A DNA stretch of 64,000 nt, from NCBI GenBank assembly GCA_029449235.1, contig JANATG010000013.1, positions 372,001 through 436,000 on the forward strand. Reading direction: 5' to 3'. Of this stretch, positions 24,443 to 36,990 are shown piece by piece (the first letter of the stretch is position 1; each line of letters starts with the position of its first letter). The notes under the pieces were generated by a model that saw only the letters and a program-made list of their open reading frames with translations, did no database searches and was not told the DNA's origin. The DNA is from Linnemannia schmuckeri (taxonomy: Eukaryota; Mortierellomycota; Mortierellomycetes; Mortierellales; Mortierellaceae). The translations under genes and the position numbers were made by a program.

Positions 24443-27179
24443 ATGTTGACCGAAAAGGACCCTCAAATAGCGTCTTCAAAAACATCCACTCAAAATGGCG
24501 ATGGCATCAACAACAAAGATAATAACGATGGCAAAGTTCAATATCCCGTCGAGCCTGAGGACTCTATAGAAACATCCGACCCAGAGGCATTAATATTCAA
24601 CCCGAACTCTGAAGAAATCAAAAAGGTGCGGTGGAAGATTGACAAGAGGCTTATCCCGCTTTTGGCTGTTATGTATCTGTGCTCGTTCTTGGACCGTGCT
24701 AACATTGGTATGTTTGCTTTGATTGCCTTTGTCTTGTTGCAATGTGTTTCTTGCTTTATGTTCATGGGAATGGATGCTAAAGAGAGTAGTTTTTGAGGGT
24801 CAACTTCATGATTTAGGGTATTTATTGTTTGTCGGTTGAACGTAGCATAACCCAGTGGTCCACCTTCTTTTGGGTGTCCTCTGTCATCCTTCTGTCTTTG
24901 TCCATGTAGCAGAATTAAACCAGTCGAAAATGTTCTGACAAACGGAATCATTTACCACCCTCTTCAAAAAAAACATATAGGCAATGCCAAAGTTGCAGGC
25001 ATGGAAACAGATCTGAATCTCCAACCAGGCGAGTTCAACACCGCGCTGAGTATCTTTTACGTTGGCTACGTGATCGGGGAGATCCCTTCCAACATGGCAG
25101 TAAGCTTTTTTTTGTTTACAAATCACATCAAATACGCGCCGTATATGGATCATGGACACCTTGCGATCGGCCTTTTTTTCTTTCGCTAACAATAGACTTT
25201 TTTCGCATGATGCATTTAGCTTAAGCGGTTTGGCCCCAGACTTTGGATCCCAATCGTGATGTTTCTTTGGGGGACGGTCATGATTGCCATGGCTGCTGTC
25301 AAAACCGCAGGTGCTCTTTATACCGCACGCTTCTTCCTGGGTCTGGCTGAATCAGTAAGCTGAGCCATTACCCAGAAAAAGAAACAAAAAAATGCTTTGT
25401 TCTCTTTATGCTCGATCGTGTTTTGTTGTCTTGCCTCGCACGGACTTGTATAAAAAAAAGCCAGGAGGACTAACTGGGCAAAAATGCATTGCAAAACTAC
25501 TAGGGATACGCACCGGGACCTGTGTATGTTATCAGTATGTGGTATGCGCGCAACGAGCAGGCCATTCGTGTTGGACTCTTCTTTGCTGCATCCACTGTGG
25601 CTGGTGCCTTTGGAGGACTCTTGGCTTATGGTATGAATTATACTTTTTTTTTTCTTTTTTTTTTTTTTTCTTTTCGTTCAGGCAATAATGAACAAGGGTA
25701 CAACCCATGGGCTCCATTCTAATCGGTGTGCCTTTATCTCCTCCTCTTTCGTTGTGTAACATAGGCATCTCACACATGGTAAGAAGGAGGAGGACAATCG
25801 CGGGGTTCCTGGGTATCAATATCTCCGGGCACCATCAAGAAAATCAAGGAGAAATCCAGGGAGAGCAAAGAGGCCATGAATACCATGCAGGGATACTTGT
25901 CAGCTCAACTAAAACACCTTTTTAACCTCCGTCAATTTTTTTTTGTCGCCTTCAACAGGACGGACTACATGGATTGCAAGGTTGGCAGTGGATCTTTATC
26001 ATCGAGGGCCTCCCAACAATAGTCGTCTGCATTATAGCCTTCATCTACCTCCCAGATTTTCCAGCAACCTCGACATTCTTAACACCAGAAGAACGAGCAT
26101 TGACGATCAAACGATTGGCTGTGAGTGCAGGATCAAGCGACGAGTCACGCTTTTCGTGGGTTCAGTTCCGGGCTGCGTTCAAGGACTGGAAGGTTCACAT
26201 GCATATGTTGATCGCTCTCCTGCATGGTATCCCCTTTGCATCCCTTGGACTTTTCATCCCTTCCATCGTGCAAGGGTAAGTTTATTTTTGGACGCGAAAA
26301 GGGTGTTGGTTTTGCCCTCCCTTGAAGTTTTGTGAAGTTATCCTGACTGAACCAACCATTACGATGCTTCTTTCTCACTTTTTTTTGCGTGTTTTTATGG
26401 ATAGGTTCGGCTATGAGTAAGTGAGATATGCGCATCGTATAGCCAAGGGTGAACTTTCTATTACAGATTCGCCCCGTACTAATAATCCCGTACTGCATGT
26501 TTTGCTTCATTTCCTGAAATAGCCACATCAAGACGCAGATCATGACGGTCCCCATCTACGCGGTAGCCTGTTTCGTTGTCGTCTCGTTCACATACTCATC
26601 AGATCGCAAGAAGGAGCGTGGATTTCACTTGGCTATCCTATCATTCATGGCCATGGTCGGTTATGGTCTCCTTGTGCTAACAAGACACTCACCCCCAGGA
26701 GCACGCTATGTCAGTCTGATGATCTGTACTTCTGGAACCTATGGCTATGTCCCTGTGATGTTGAGCTGGTCTGGCGTCAATATTGGAGGACATACTAAAA
26801 GAGGTGTTGCGATCGCGTTAATTATCTCTCTCGGCCAGATCGGGTCGATCATCGGCGGACAGCTCTACCGTAACGACGATGGTAAGTTTTTTTTTTTGTA
26901 TTTGCGCCGCGTATCGACGGCTGCCAGCGGTTTACTTGTTACTAATGAATGCTTGCATTTCGAAATGACCTATATATGATGATAGCCCCGCTGTATGTGC
27001 GTGGACATTCGATTAGTGCATTGTTGATGGTACTGGCGACAGTATCGGTGTTACTGTTCAAGTTCCTGTTGGTGCGCGAGAACCAACGCCGGGACCGATT
27101 GACACCCGAGGAGTATGCACGCGAGAGCAGTGGGACCGATCTTGCGGACAAGCACCCTAGCTTCCGCTTCTACACATAG
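24443..27179 (+). CDS. MFS carrier, anion:cation symporter family (DAL5/allantoate-permease type)
   Basis: Plasma-membrane transporter of the ACS family; relatives carry allantoate, nicotinate or pantothenate, and the substrate is not decidable here. Exons: 24443..24707, 24981..25099, 25220..25354, 25504..25630, 25765..25778 (14 nt), 25959..26275, 26405..26416 (12 nt), 26523..26881, 26986..27179; 513 aa. Family blocks in order: DKRLIPLLAVMYLCSFLDRANIG (TM1), FYVGYVIGEIPSNM, YTARFFLGLAESGYAPG, GISHMDGLHGLQGWQWIFIIEGLPT, then the second six-helix half ending in NQRRDRLTPEEYA. Both microexons are needed to keep phase and restore the conserved ISHMDG and GFGYDHIKTQ segments. About 12 TM helices are expected; a hydrophilic N-terminus of ~60 residues precedes TM1. 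Confidence 0.9.
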
Positions 27180-27814
27180 ACTCCGTGGTTGTTGTTTAGT
27201 TTTTTAGTGGCAAATTTTATTGTATTTTTTTGTATCTGTGTCTAAATGAGTGAAGGTGTGGACATGTGTCAATCGAAGTCACAGGGATGAAGTTCTTGGC
27301 CTTTCTTGGTGTGAACCTTGTCTCTGAACCTCAATCACATAGTATTATGTTGTTCTTACTTCACGAGGAACTGTTTATAGGCTATCATGGCAAGGAAGTA
27401 GATATTTCGTTGATGTATGTGTATGGAGCAATGCCGACATTTTATGATCCATGGTCCTTGCTTGATCCATGTTGGGAACCATGTTGTCAAACAAAGTGGG
27501 TAGGGAAAGCAACTCTCGTTTTTTTCTTGTACTTCATTGTCAAAATGTGAGCGAGTGCAAGCAACCGTGTTTGTGTTATACGAGACACGAGTCAAAATTC
27601 TCCCTTCTGAGGTCATTGGGTTCACTCTTTTTTTTTACCTTTTTTTTCCTTTTTTCTCTTCGACAACTATTTCTTCTCTTCCCTCCCCTCTTCGTGCTTC
27701 CTGCTTCTCACTAGCTTCAAACATACCGCCCATCCACACCAGCAACATCTACCTACTCACAACAACACAATAATACGCCTAATTAGAAAAAAAGAACAAT
27801 CGCCATCCTTCAGA
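27180..27814 (+). promoter_or_regulatory. SNF1 upstream region and 3' flank of the MFS gene
   Basis: 635 bp with no coding feature. The 27,625-27,780 part is a CT-rich leader running into the SNF1 ATG, a common fungal core-promoter context. The 27,180-27,330 part is AT-rich, with TGTATTTTTTTGT-like sequence suited to 3' end formation of the carrier gene. Confidence 0.4.
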
Positions 27815-28576
27815 ATGACCTCCAACATCAAGATCGGGCCCTACATGCTGCTCGAGACCCTCGGCGTCGGTTCGTTTGGAAAAGTCAAACGTAAGAGGAC
27901 AGGGCAGCTTCTCTTTTTTTTTTGTTTGCATAAATAGAACACACGGAACCAAGGAAGCACAAAGAAAGTCAACAGTGTCCAGGTCACTGCATTATTTTGA
28001 CATGGCACAGTCTCATGTAACAAACAAAAAGTCAGGAGGCAAAGGACCATCACAACACACAACAATGAACAATGGACAAACAGTTACAAAGTCAAGACAA
28101 GTGCAACACTGTTAGGCAAGCAAGAACGACCTATGTTTTTCACATGGACCCAGGGAATACAGGACTTTAGACGACACGGGAAAGACACGAAGAGGGAGCT
28201 GCGGGAACTGTTGTGGGGAAAGGAAGTTACCACTGAAAGGGACACAAAAGGGTGAACAATGAGAAAGGGATAGAAAAGGGGGGAGGGAGTACGACGGTGG
28301 TATGCTTCATCCCTCCTTTCCCTTCATCCAAGTTCAGGGCACAGACACCAAGCACATGTCAACCTGTCAACCTCTCTGTGTTTCTTTCTCTCTTCTTTGA
28401 ATTCCCTCCCTTTTCACATCCTCTTTTTCCTTCCATGGCCACCCTTGGGAAAAACACTTTTTTTCTTTCGTTCATTTTTTCACGTTGGACCAGACCTGTC
28501 CTGTCAAGATAAAGTCTCACGCGCGGATATCTGCTACCAATGGGGACAACGGATCCTAAACGTGTGCTAAGCAGTA

Positions 28577-28614
<38 letters not shown>

Positions 28615-31600
28615 CATGGATGGCTAACCCTGGGGGTTCCTTTATGTTTTCTATCATGTTTATTATTAGGCGCGGTGCATTCGCTCACAGGACACACAGT
28701 CGCCATTAAGATCATCAACAAGAACAAAGTCGTCAACCAGGACATGTTTGCCCGTGTTAAGCGAGAGATCCAATATCTCAAGCTGTTACGACACCCACAC
28801 ATTATCAAGCTGTAAGCCAGACCATGACATGTTTCTTTTTTTATGACTTCGTGGCGTGAGTACAAGTCTTGCTTGAATTTAGGAATGTAAAGCAAATTTT
28901 GAACCAGAAAAAAAAAACACCAGGCCACTTGATTGACAGGACAGACAGGACAGAAAGAACGACATACAATACGATTCAGACGGGAAAAAGAAGGCCAGCT
29001 CCCCCTCTCGACGTGCTCACGGACACTGCAACAGAAAGCGGAAAAAGTGAGCGCGGGAGTTCATGTCTGTACTGTCGGACGAAGAGGCGGAAATAACAGC
29101 TGATCATGGATCACGCAAATCTCCCACGGAAACCAACCAACGATGCTTATTTTCGCAATCGACTAACTCACCCAAAAAAAAAAAAAAAAAAAAAAAAAAT
29201 GTATCTTTTCTTGGCTGTGTCCGTCCACTCACTCTCTTAGATACGAAGTCATTTCTACACCAACATCAATATACATGGTCATCGAGTATGCGGGAGGAGA
29301 GCTTTTCAATTACATTGTCGACAACACAAGGGTAAATTTCTCGGGATTTCGCTCAATGGGTCAATGACTGCGAACACACCTCGAACGTGCCACCTCGACC
29401 AAGAAACTAACGCTCATGTTTAATTTTATCCTTTTTCTTTTCATCCTCTTGAATGACTCACTGTTACATTTGTGTAGCTATCCGAAGAGGAAGCACGGCG
29501 ATTCTTTCAACAAATTGTGTGTGCGATTGAATACTGTCATCGGCACAAGATTGTACACAGAGATCTCAAACCAGAAAAGTACGAGCCATCTTTGTATTGC
29601 TTTTCCGACCTGCGTATTTTTCATTCTCAATTGTCTAAAACACAAAGGCCCTAACCCCTACTTGTACTTTTTTTATAGCCTGTTACTGGATCCATCGATG
29701 AATGTCAAGATTGCAGACTTTGGTTTGTCCAACATTATGACAGACGGAGACTTTTTGAAGACGAGTTGTGGAAGTCCAAATTATGCCGCTGTAAGTCATT
29801 CACTCGGAAGCAGGTGGCACTTTTTCTACCTGACACATTTCTTACACAAAGGCGCAGCACCAGGTTAAAACACAGGGAATCTAATGGTCAGAGCATCTTT
29901 TTTTTTTTTATTTCGCTCACTAGCCAGAAGTTATTTCAGGAAAACTTTACGCAGGACCAGAGGTTGATGTCTGGAGCTGCGGTGTGATCCTTTATGTCAT
30001 GCTGTGTGGCCGACTTCCCTTTGATGACGATTATATTCCCTTGCTGTTCAAGAAGATCAATGGTGAGTTCAAATCAATGCTGAATCTGTCGTGCGCCCTT
30101 CGGGATGCTAAAATGGGTTACTAACCTGTGCTGTGATTACATGGCAAACCCCAACGTGTGTATAGGTGGCATCTATTCGCTCCCCTCTTTTCTTTCACCC
30201 GAGACGAAATATCTATTGACATCAATGCTTGTGGTCGATCCTCTCAAGCGTATCACTATTGCAGAGATCCGTCAGAACGCCTGGTTCAACGTGGGCCTTC
30301 CCGAATACCTCAAACCATTACCTCAGGGATCGAACGAGGATGCATTTTGCAATCTACAGGACGACATCATCACAGAGTTGATGAAGAAAATGAACTTTTC
30401 CAAGGAGACCATTATTCAGGCACTGGAGGAACGACAAAATAACCAGATCAAAGTCGCATACCAACTCGTTGTCGACCACCGGCAGATGATTGAGAATGGT
30501 ATGTTATTTTCCATTTTATGCCCTATTCTGCTTGACATTGGCCCATCGCTCTCAAATTACCCTATTCACTGATACCAACATCTACATTTTTCATCGATGG
30601 TTAATTTTAGCATCACACATGTCGCCACAGAAACCATTCCAGAGCTTCTTAGCTACGTCACCTCCGCCTTGGAACGCAACGGAGAAGGACGCTTCGCCCA
30701 ACAAGTCAACCGAGGGATCTTCAATAGGATCGGCATTGAAATCAGGACTTGAGGGCGACACCTCTGACGACTCGACCGATTCTCCTGTACCATCGTCTAT
30801 CACTGTCCTGAGCACAAGTCTTCCAGGAAACTCGTTGGCCAAAGAACTCCATCGGAAGGCGTCCCTGAAAAACACCAGGCGGGATCGTGCCAGCAGTCAT
30901 CCTCATTCGCCTCACCAGCCGCAGTCTCCAACTTTTGCTCACCAGGACCATACGACGACGGCGTTTCATCAAGCAGCGGTCTTGGGTAACAGCAGTAGCT
31001 CAGGAGGTGGTGGAATCCCCATCCCTGCCAAAGGCAGCGGGAGAGGGTATGGACCATCGAACGCAGCCAATCCAGCAACGACTCAGAGGAGGATGAAATC
31101 GCGGCCCAAGTGGTACTTTGGAATTCGGTCACGGAGCGCGCCTAAGGAGGTGATGGCCGAGATCTACCGAGCGCTGTCGAACCTGTCGATGAAGTGGAAG
31201 ATCATCAACCCGTATCATCTTCGGGCCAAGTACGAGTATGCTGAGGGGTTCGAGGTCAAGATTGAATTGCAGCTATACAAACTCGACAGTGAAAACTATC
31301 TGGTTGACTTCAAGTATGTGGGACAACAATCTGCGAACGAGTTGGCGGCACGGGCCGAGTTGATGAAGAGTCTGAATGAGGAGTGTGAGGCTGTGGCTGA
31401 AGCTGAGGCGGCAAAGCTGGCAAGGAGTAGTTCTGGTGTTGCTGTACCGGAACTGGCGGAGGCTGTGATTGTGAATGCGGGTGGTTCACCGTCGGCACCA
31501 GCAACGGCGATCGCACAGGGCGCGGCTCATATTGTCTCTGGACCTCAGGATATCCCCCAGCCGTCTGCGACATCAGGAACCAGCGCATTGAAACCCAAAG

Positions 31601-32013
31601 AGCACCATCACCTTGTTGCGTCGATGAGTTCGTCTGCACAGCCAGGAGAGCGACATTCGGCGATTCCTTTGGTCAGTTTCCAGGCACACCATGAGGGGGA
31701 GTCATCATTGTTGGAAGGTGCGGGGGCGATGTCAATGCCGATGTCGATGATGGGTCGATCGCTGCCCTCTGGTGGACCCGGGATCCTGTCATCATCACTC
31801 TTGCAGGAACAACAGCACCTGAAGGAGATGAACGAGTTGCGGCAGGAACGGCAGCATCATCAACGGCAGCGAGATCAGAACAAAAGGCCGACACATTTGT
31901 TGTTCCCCCGGGCAAGTTATCAGCTCGCCTCTGCCAAGGAGGTCACATCTCCGTTCCCGTTCTTTGATGTCTGTGGCAAGCTTATTACTGAACTTGCTAT
32001 CGGTAGTGGTTAG
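27815..32013 (+). CDS. SNF1: SNF1/AMPK catalytic alpha subunit
   Basis: Energy-sensing Ser/Thr kinase that acts with beta and gamma subunits on glucose derepression and lipid metabolism. Exons: 27815..27890, 28670..28811, 29241..29331, 29478..29578, 29679..29790, 29924..30062, 30166..30498, 30611..32013; 798 aa. Kinase features: GVGSFGKVK glycine loop, ATP lysine K39 (VAIK), HRDLKPEN with D132, DFG D150, activation-loop T165 in FLKTSCGSPNYAAPE. An autoinhibitory UBA-like segment follows (DIITELMKKMNFSKETIIQALEE), then a Ser-rich linker and the AMPK C-terminal domain (WYFGIRSRSAPKEVMAEIYRAL ... LDSENYLVDFKYV), ending in FDVCGKLITELAIGSG. Intron 1 is 779 nt and contains a 31-nt A run. Confidence 0.97.
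28580..28610. repeat. Poly(A) tract, 31 nt, in SNF1 intron 1
   Basis: Uninterrupted A run on the sense strand of the long first SNF1 intron. A second run of 26 A is in intron 2 (29174-29199). No flanking target duplication was recognised, so I do not call these retroposon tails. Confidence 0.9.
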
Positions 32014-32128
32014 ACACTTCGCTCGTTATCGAAAAACAAAGGTCGTGCCAATGCGTGAAAAGAAACAAGCATCTGTCAAATTTGTATACTTTTTTTATAT
32101 AATTTTTGTACAACTGAGGAAAAGCAGA

Positions 32129-34157
32129 CTATTGCTGCTGGTGCTGAGAGTCATAGTTGGGTCGTCTGGATGAAGGAGGCGACGGTTGCCGCTGCTGATC
32201 AGAATACCCGTATTGCTGGTGTGGTTGAGGGGTAGGCAGTTGGTATTGTTGCTGTTGCTGTTGCTGTTGTTGTTGCTGTTGCTGTTGCTGGAGAGGAGGA
32301 GGTGGTGGCGGATAATTCTGGTATTGTTGACCCGCTTGGCGCTGCTGCGGCGGCGGGGGTGAGGATGACGCTGCAGCAGCTGCAATGTTGGGCAGACTGT
32401 CCATTCTGGGCCTCAACTGTCCATTTCCGCCCTCAACAGGTGACGAGGGGACACCTAAACTCGAGGCAGAAGATTTCCTCGAATTGCTGAAGGGCCGTGC
32501 AGTCGAGAGTCCATTATTCCCACCAGGTCCACCGCCAACAACAGAACCAGACAAAGTAGTCCCTGACATGGCGACAGAAAGGTGTCGATCATCGCTGTTG
32601 GAGTAGATGGACGAGGCCGCAGTCGAGTAGACCGAGTTTGTGCGGGCGGGGAGTTTAGGGAGTACATTGAAGACACTGGCGCTGTTGAGGATCAAGTCTG
32701 ACAGGACCAGATCGTTGCTCCAGCTGGCGGCTGTCGAAGTTGTTGTGGCGGCTGAGGCGGGTGTGAAATGCTGTGGTGGCGGGGACGTTGTCGCAGCTGA
32801 CACCATGCCACTGCCATGTTGAGGACTGGCTCCATAAAGCTGACCTTGCTGCTGCTGTGGGAGAGGCAAGGAGGAGGCGGAACCTTCTGGACCAGTCATA
32901 GGCATAGGTGAAGACCGTCCTGTAGATGCAGCGCCTCCTGCACCAGTTCCTGAAGAATGGCCGAATCCAAGGTTTTGGTTTTGTGGATAAAACTGTTGCT
33001 GTTGCTGCTGTCCAGATTTAGAAGCCGTCTGGTCAATGGGTGGGAAGGGGTAAGAGCTCCAAGGAGCAGCGTTAGGGCTGGGGGAAGAGGGCGAGGATGC
33101 AGAGAGAGAGGTGTTGGAAGCGAATGAAAGCGCCGCAGGTGCATTGTCCTGTGCTCCAGTTCCTCCTCCGCCACCGCCACCTTGAGCTCCTGGCACCACT
33201 GCGCTGTTGAAATCGTGGAAGATGGCGGGTGTGAAAATCATTGACAGGTTGTCCAGCGTCATTTTGTTGGTCTCCACGTGGTCGTAAATCCTGTTTTTAA
33301 AAAAGAGAGACGTGCAGTGTCAGTGCTCAAATCCATAGATCTGACTGCGTTGATAGTAACAGCAAATGATATATGTACCTGCGAAGATGCTCAATGAGGA
33401 ACTGGAGAGTATCAATGTTGCATCCAGGGAGTGCCTTGAGACGGGCCTTGAGCTCTCCCAGTCTAACATTACGGTCCGGAATAGCTACATGATTCAAAAA
33501 GTAAGATTGTCAAAGGTTAGCCAAAAGTGCGGCGATAGTTACAATGGTATCTCCGTACAATATACAAAAAAGAAAATTCTTACAAGAGTAGGCAATGCGC
33601 TCGTTGAGGGCAAAGGGGAAGAGAGGCTGGGGCAGTTCGCGAAGGTAGATTTTCAAGACGGCTGCAATCGAGGCGCAGTCCTCGCTATAGGCAGGGTTGG
33701 TAAAGTCCACGCTTTCCTCGTCAGAGTCGAAGAGTCGCTTAAGGTTCATGATCTGAGCATGACGTCCTGATACACGATAGATTCCCTCGCGATTCAGACC
33801 TAATGGTTTTGTTTTTTGTTCATACGTATTCAATAAAGAGCTATCATTAGACATGTTGCTAAGCGATGGCGATACTGATTGTTAGCCTGACCAAAGGACA
33901 CGAGAAACACACCTGCACGATCAATGGCCTCGGAACACTTGATAATGACTAGAGGAATAGGATGTTTGTGCTTGTCCACGTATTCTTGCAAGGTCATTCC
34001 GAAAATACTCTCTAGAAATGATGTCAAAAAAAGGGAGCGTGTAAGTTTAGTTAATCTCCAATTGGCGCTGGAACAACTCATTTCATTCCCTCCATGATTT
34101 TTCTGTCGACAGGAATAAAGAATAAGCGAAAAAACCGACGAAAAGGAACATTAACAG

Positions 34158-34204
<47 letters not shown>

Positions 34205-36045
34205 TAAATGATTACCAGGAACAGGCTTGTAGTAGCTTTCATAGACGACAGTCTTAGGATGCGAGTTGATGTCCTTGCTGAAAGACATGCTGAGTTGTTC
34301 CATGTCGCCAACAGGTTTGATACAATTGATGACGACCGAGAACCGGTCGATTTCCTCAGACGCCTTGGCAATCTGTTCACGTTCGCCATTGACATATGCC
34401 TCGAGGCATTGACGACACTTAGCTCCTCTCTCCTCGATCATTCCTTGCATAGTCTAGAATCAACGGAAGAAATAGAAAAGAAACCTGTGTAAGAAAAAAA
34501 GTTGACACAAAAATATCGATCAAAATTATGAGCCTTGTTTGTAGTATTGTCGGGAGTACCTTGTATGCGGTATCAAAACGCATTTCACGTTGCATGCGGA
34601 ACACTTCCAGGGTCTGCACAGCCGTCTTGTATTCGCCATCTGTCAGGTCGGTTGGTCAAGAGTCGGTAACATAGCCATCAGCACACAAGAAAAAATCAAG
34701 ATATTAATAGACTATTCTCCCAAACTCCAAAACAAACAAACAGGAAACGATGGTCCAAGACTAGTGTCGTCGGTTCTCTTTTTCCCAGGGTCCGTGAAAA
34801 AACAACATCGATAGAACTGATGACTACCTGCATCTTCCATGTCCCGTTTACTCTTGGCTAACCTGCCAGCAGCGCCTGATGTACTGGCGAGGTTCTTAAG
34901 TCTTTCACGAACTGGCAGGTGCTCGACATCCTCGATTGCGAGCACTTGTTCGACATCTCTGCAACGTTGCTCATAGTTTCTCTTAGCCTGAGAAAGGAAA
35001 GGAGGGAGCGTGCGGGATAGATAGATAGGTAGATAGATAGTAAGTGCAAAAATATTAGTTTGATTGTCTATGAATTTTTTGGTTCCTGAAATTTGCCACC
35101 AAAACAAAAAAGAGGAAAGAAAGAAGGGTTGGGCTTGAGAGGTACCTTTGGGACTGTGACCAGCCTTTGCTCTGCATAGAGTTGGAAGACGGGTTTGGTG
35201 TTCTCTTTCTGAGTCTTACGCTGCTTCTCGTGTGCCTCCTAGAAAATGGGGTCGGAAGGAAGAGTGAATGGACGTTGAGGTTCCAGGCAGTTACATAAAG
35301 ACTGTGCGAGTAAAAAAAAAATGTAAAATTGAGGGCTCAGAAGAAAAAAAAAAAGCGACAGAGAAAAGAGAAGTGGTACTATCTCATTCTCAAAAGAGCG
35401 GGAAACTGTGATTTTGTAATCGGTCTAGTTCCCATCACATATTCAGCGAGTTTCATCCCTTCCTTTTCTCTCGTAAAACAGCAATATCGGATGAAAGACG
35501 AGCTTGTGTTTGTGTACCTTCAGTCCAGCGAGTGCTCCAGAGAGATTCTTGAGAAGGCGAATAAACGGCTGTCGACGACGGCATGCCTGGAGGGTCGTGT
35601 CCATCAATGCCTCGTATGCCTTGTGAAGGGTTGTCGGGATCTCATCGGGCTCAGCAAAGGTGCTGTTGTTGCCTTGACCACCATTGTTGCCACCAGCCCC
35701 CTGCGGTCCGTCCCTTGTATTGGTTGTGTTATTCGTGCTCTTGGATCCCCTGGTATTGACAGTGAGAGAGGCTAGTTTTTCGAGACCGCGACTGTAGGTA
35801 TCCTCGATTTCGATTCTGGCTTTGAAATAGGCCAGGTAACGTGCAGTATCGTCGCCGTGCATGGTTTGCAGGATCCGGTTGAGCGCCGTCTCCCAGGCCG
35901 CAGCTTGCTCCTTGGATTCTTTGGCCTCCTTGGTCATTGGAGGCATCCCGAGGGGCAATATAGGTGTTGCCCTGGAGAGCCCTGTTGGGGGTAAGGGGTG
36001 GTCGCGGTCGACATCATTTGGCATATGGCTGTGCCTGGAGGTCAT
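32129..36045 (-). CDS. F-BAR and RhoGAP protein (RGD1-like)
   Basis: Rho-family GTPase-activating protein that couples membrane curvature to Rho3/Rho4-type signalling, by analogy with yeast Rgd1. Exons: 35518..36045, 35146..35238, 34828..34987, 34560..34639, 34216..34453, 33913..34011, 33584..33799, 33379..33484, 32129..33290; 893 aa. The F-BAR domain spans about residues 35-350 (ARYLAYFKARIEIEDTYSRGLEKLA ... coiled middle ... MEQLSMSFSKDINSHP). The RhoGAP domain follows (~370-545): IFGMTLQEYV, arginine finger R408 in NREGIYRVSG, ELPQPLFPFAL, NKMTLDNLSMIFTPAIF. The last ~345 residues are Gly/Ser/Pro/Gln-rich and include a polyglutamine run. The F-BAR/RhoGAP order fits Rgd1 better than animal srGAPs, which add an SH3 domain. 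Confidence 0.88.
34158..34200. repeat. Poly(A) tract, 43 nt (poly-T on the gene strand) in an RGD1-like intron
   Basis: Uninterrupted A run on plus, directly after the donor region of the intron 34012..34215 of the minus-strand gene. In the transcript it is a U tract next to the 5' splice site. Confidence 0.9.
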
Positions 36046-36990
36046 TGAGTGTGTGTGAGGTTGTTGTCTGTTGCTGTGAACAAGGTGGCGGGCGTAGTTG
36101 TTAAAGGAAGAGGAGAGAAAGTAAGGAAATAGAGGTGAATGAAGAAGTGACGAGGAAGAGGAGTGAAGAAAGAAACGAACGAGAATGAGATGATGAAAGT
36201 AGTGGAATGGGAAGAAGAAGAAAAAGAAGAAGTAGTAGCGAGCACCTCGTTTTTTATTTCAAACTAGAGAAGCGAGCTAGTCTGTCGTCGTGCGACGGGG
36301 AAAGAAAATGAGAAATCTAAACGCCCTGAACTTGCTCTCTCTTCTTGCTTCTTGGGTTTGGCTAGACACGACGTTCCTTCTTTGTTATTCTTCTTCTTTG
36401 GTCTGGGCCTTCTTGATAGAACGATAAAACTGACCCACCAAGAGAACGACAATACTACTTTCTCGCATGACATATCATGTAGCAAGGTAAAAAATAAGCA
36501 GAAACATCATATATCCATGTTGCCAGACTAGCGATTTTCAATTGCTGTTGAAAATGCCATTGATAAAACACTGGTATTTGGGGCGTTGGTAAGTTGGTAA
36601 GGGAGCTGTGCCCAATCAGAAAAAAATAAAGTTTGTGACGTAGTCGAAAGACAAACTGTAGCAGATGCTAACTCTAGCTTTCCTTCTTTTGACTTGTTCT
36701 CTTCGTTTGGGCAACTTGAGGGCGATGCCACACTGAAAAAAGAAAAGAAAACGACAAAGGCTCACACTGCGCACGACAAACGACACACACACGCACTCCC
36801 AGGGCTACCAGACTGGTCATTCATACACACATACTTTGCATTCGATCGACAACTCCTTTTCGGCAACAAGGAAAAAAATAAACGCTCCCTTTTCTATTCC
36901 CGACAGAAGCTCAAGGCATCCACAGGACAGGACAGGGCCCTGACCCTCACTCCTACACAAACACACAGACACACAGACACACACATCAAT
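36046..36990. promoter_or_regulatory. Divergent upstream region, RGD1-like / ADA2
   Basis: 945 bp between divergent ATGs. A purine-rich strand (36100-36240) precedes the RGD1-like gene, and a CA/ACAC-rich leader with several acacacag repeats (36,955-36,985) immediately precedes the ADA2 ATG. No coding exon is recognised. Confidence 0.4.

Noticed and set aside
26466..26520. Alternative exon in the MFS gene reading FAPY... after a CTATTACAG acceptor
   Set aside because: It breaks phase with the downstream TQIMTVPIYAVA exon and lacks the GFGY link; the 12-nt exon solves both.
28580..29199. Poly(A) runs in SNF1 introns as retroposon tails
   Set aside because: No flanking direct duplication or element body was found, so they are treated as simple homopolymers.
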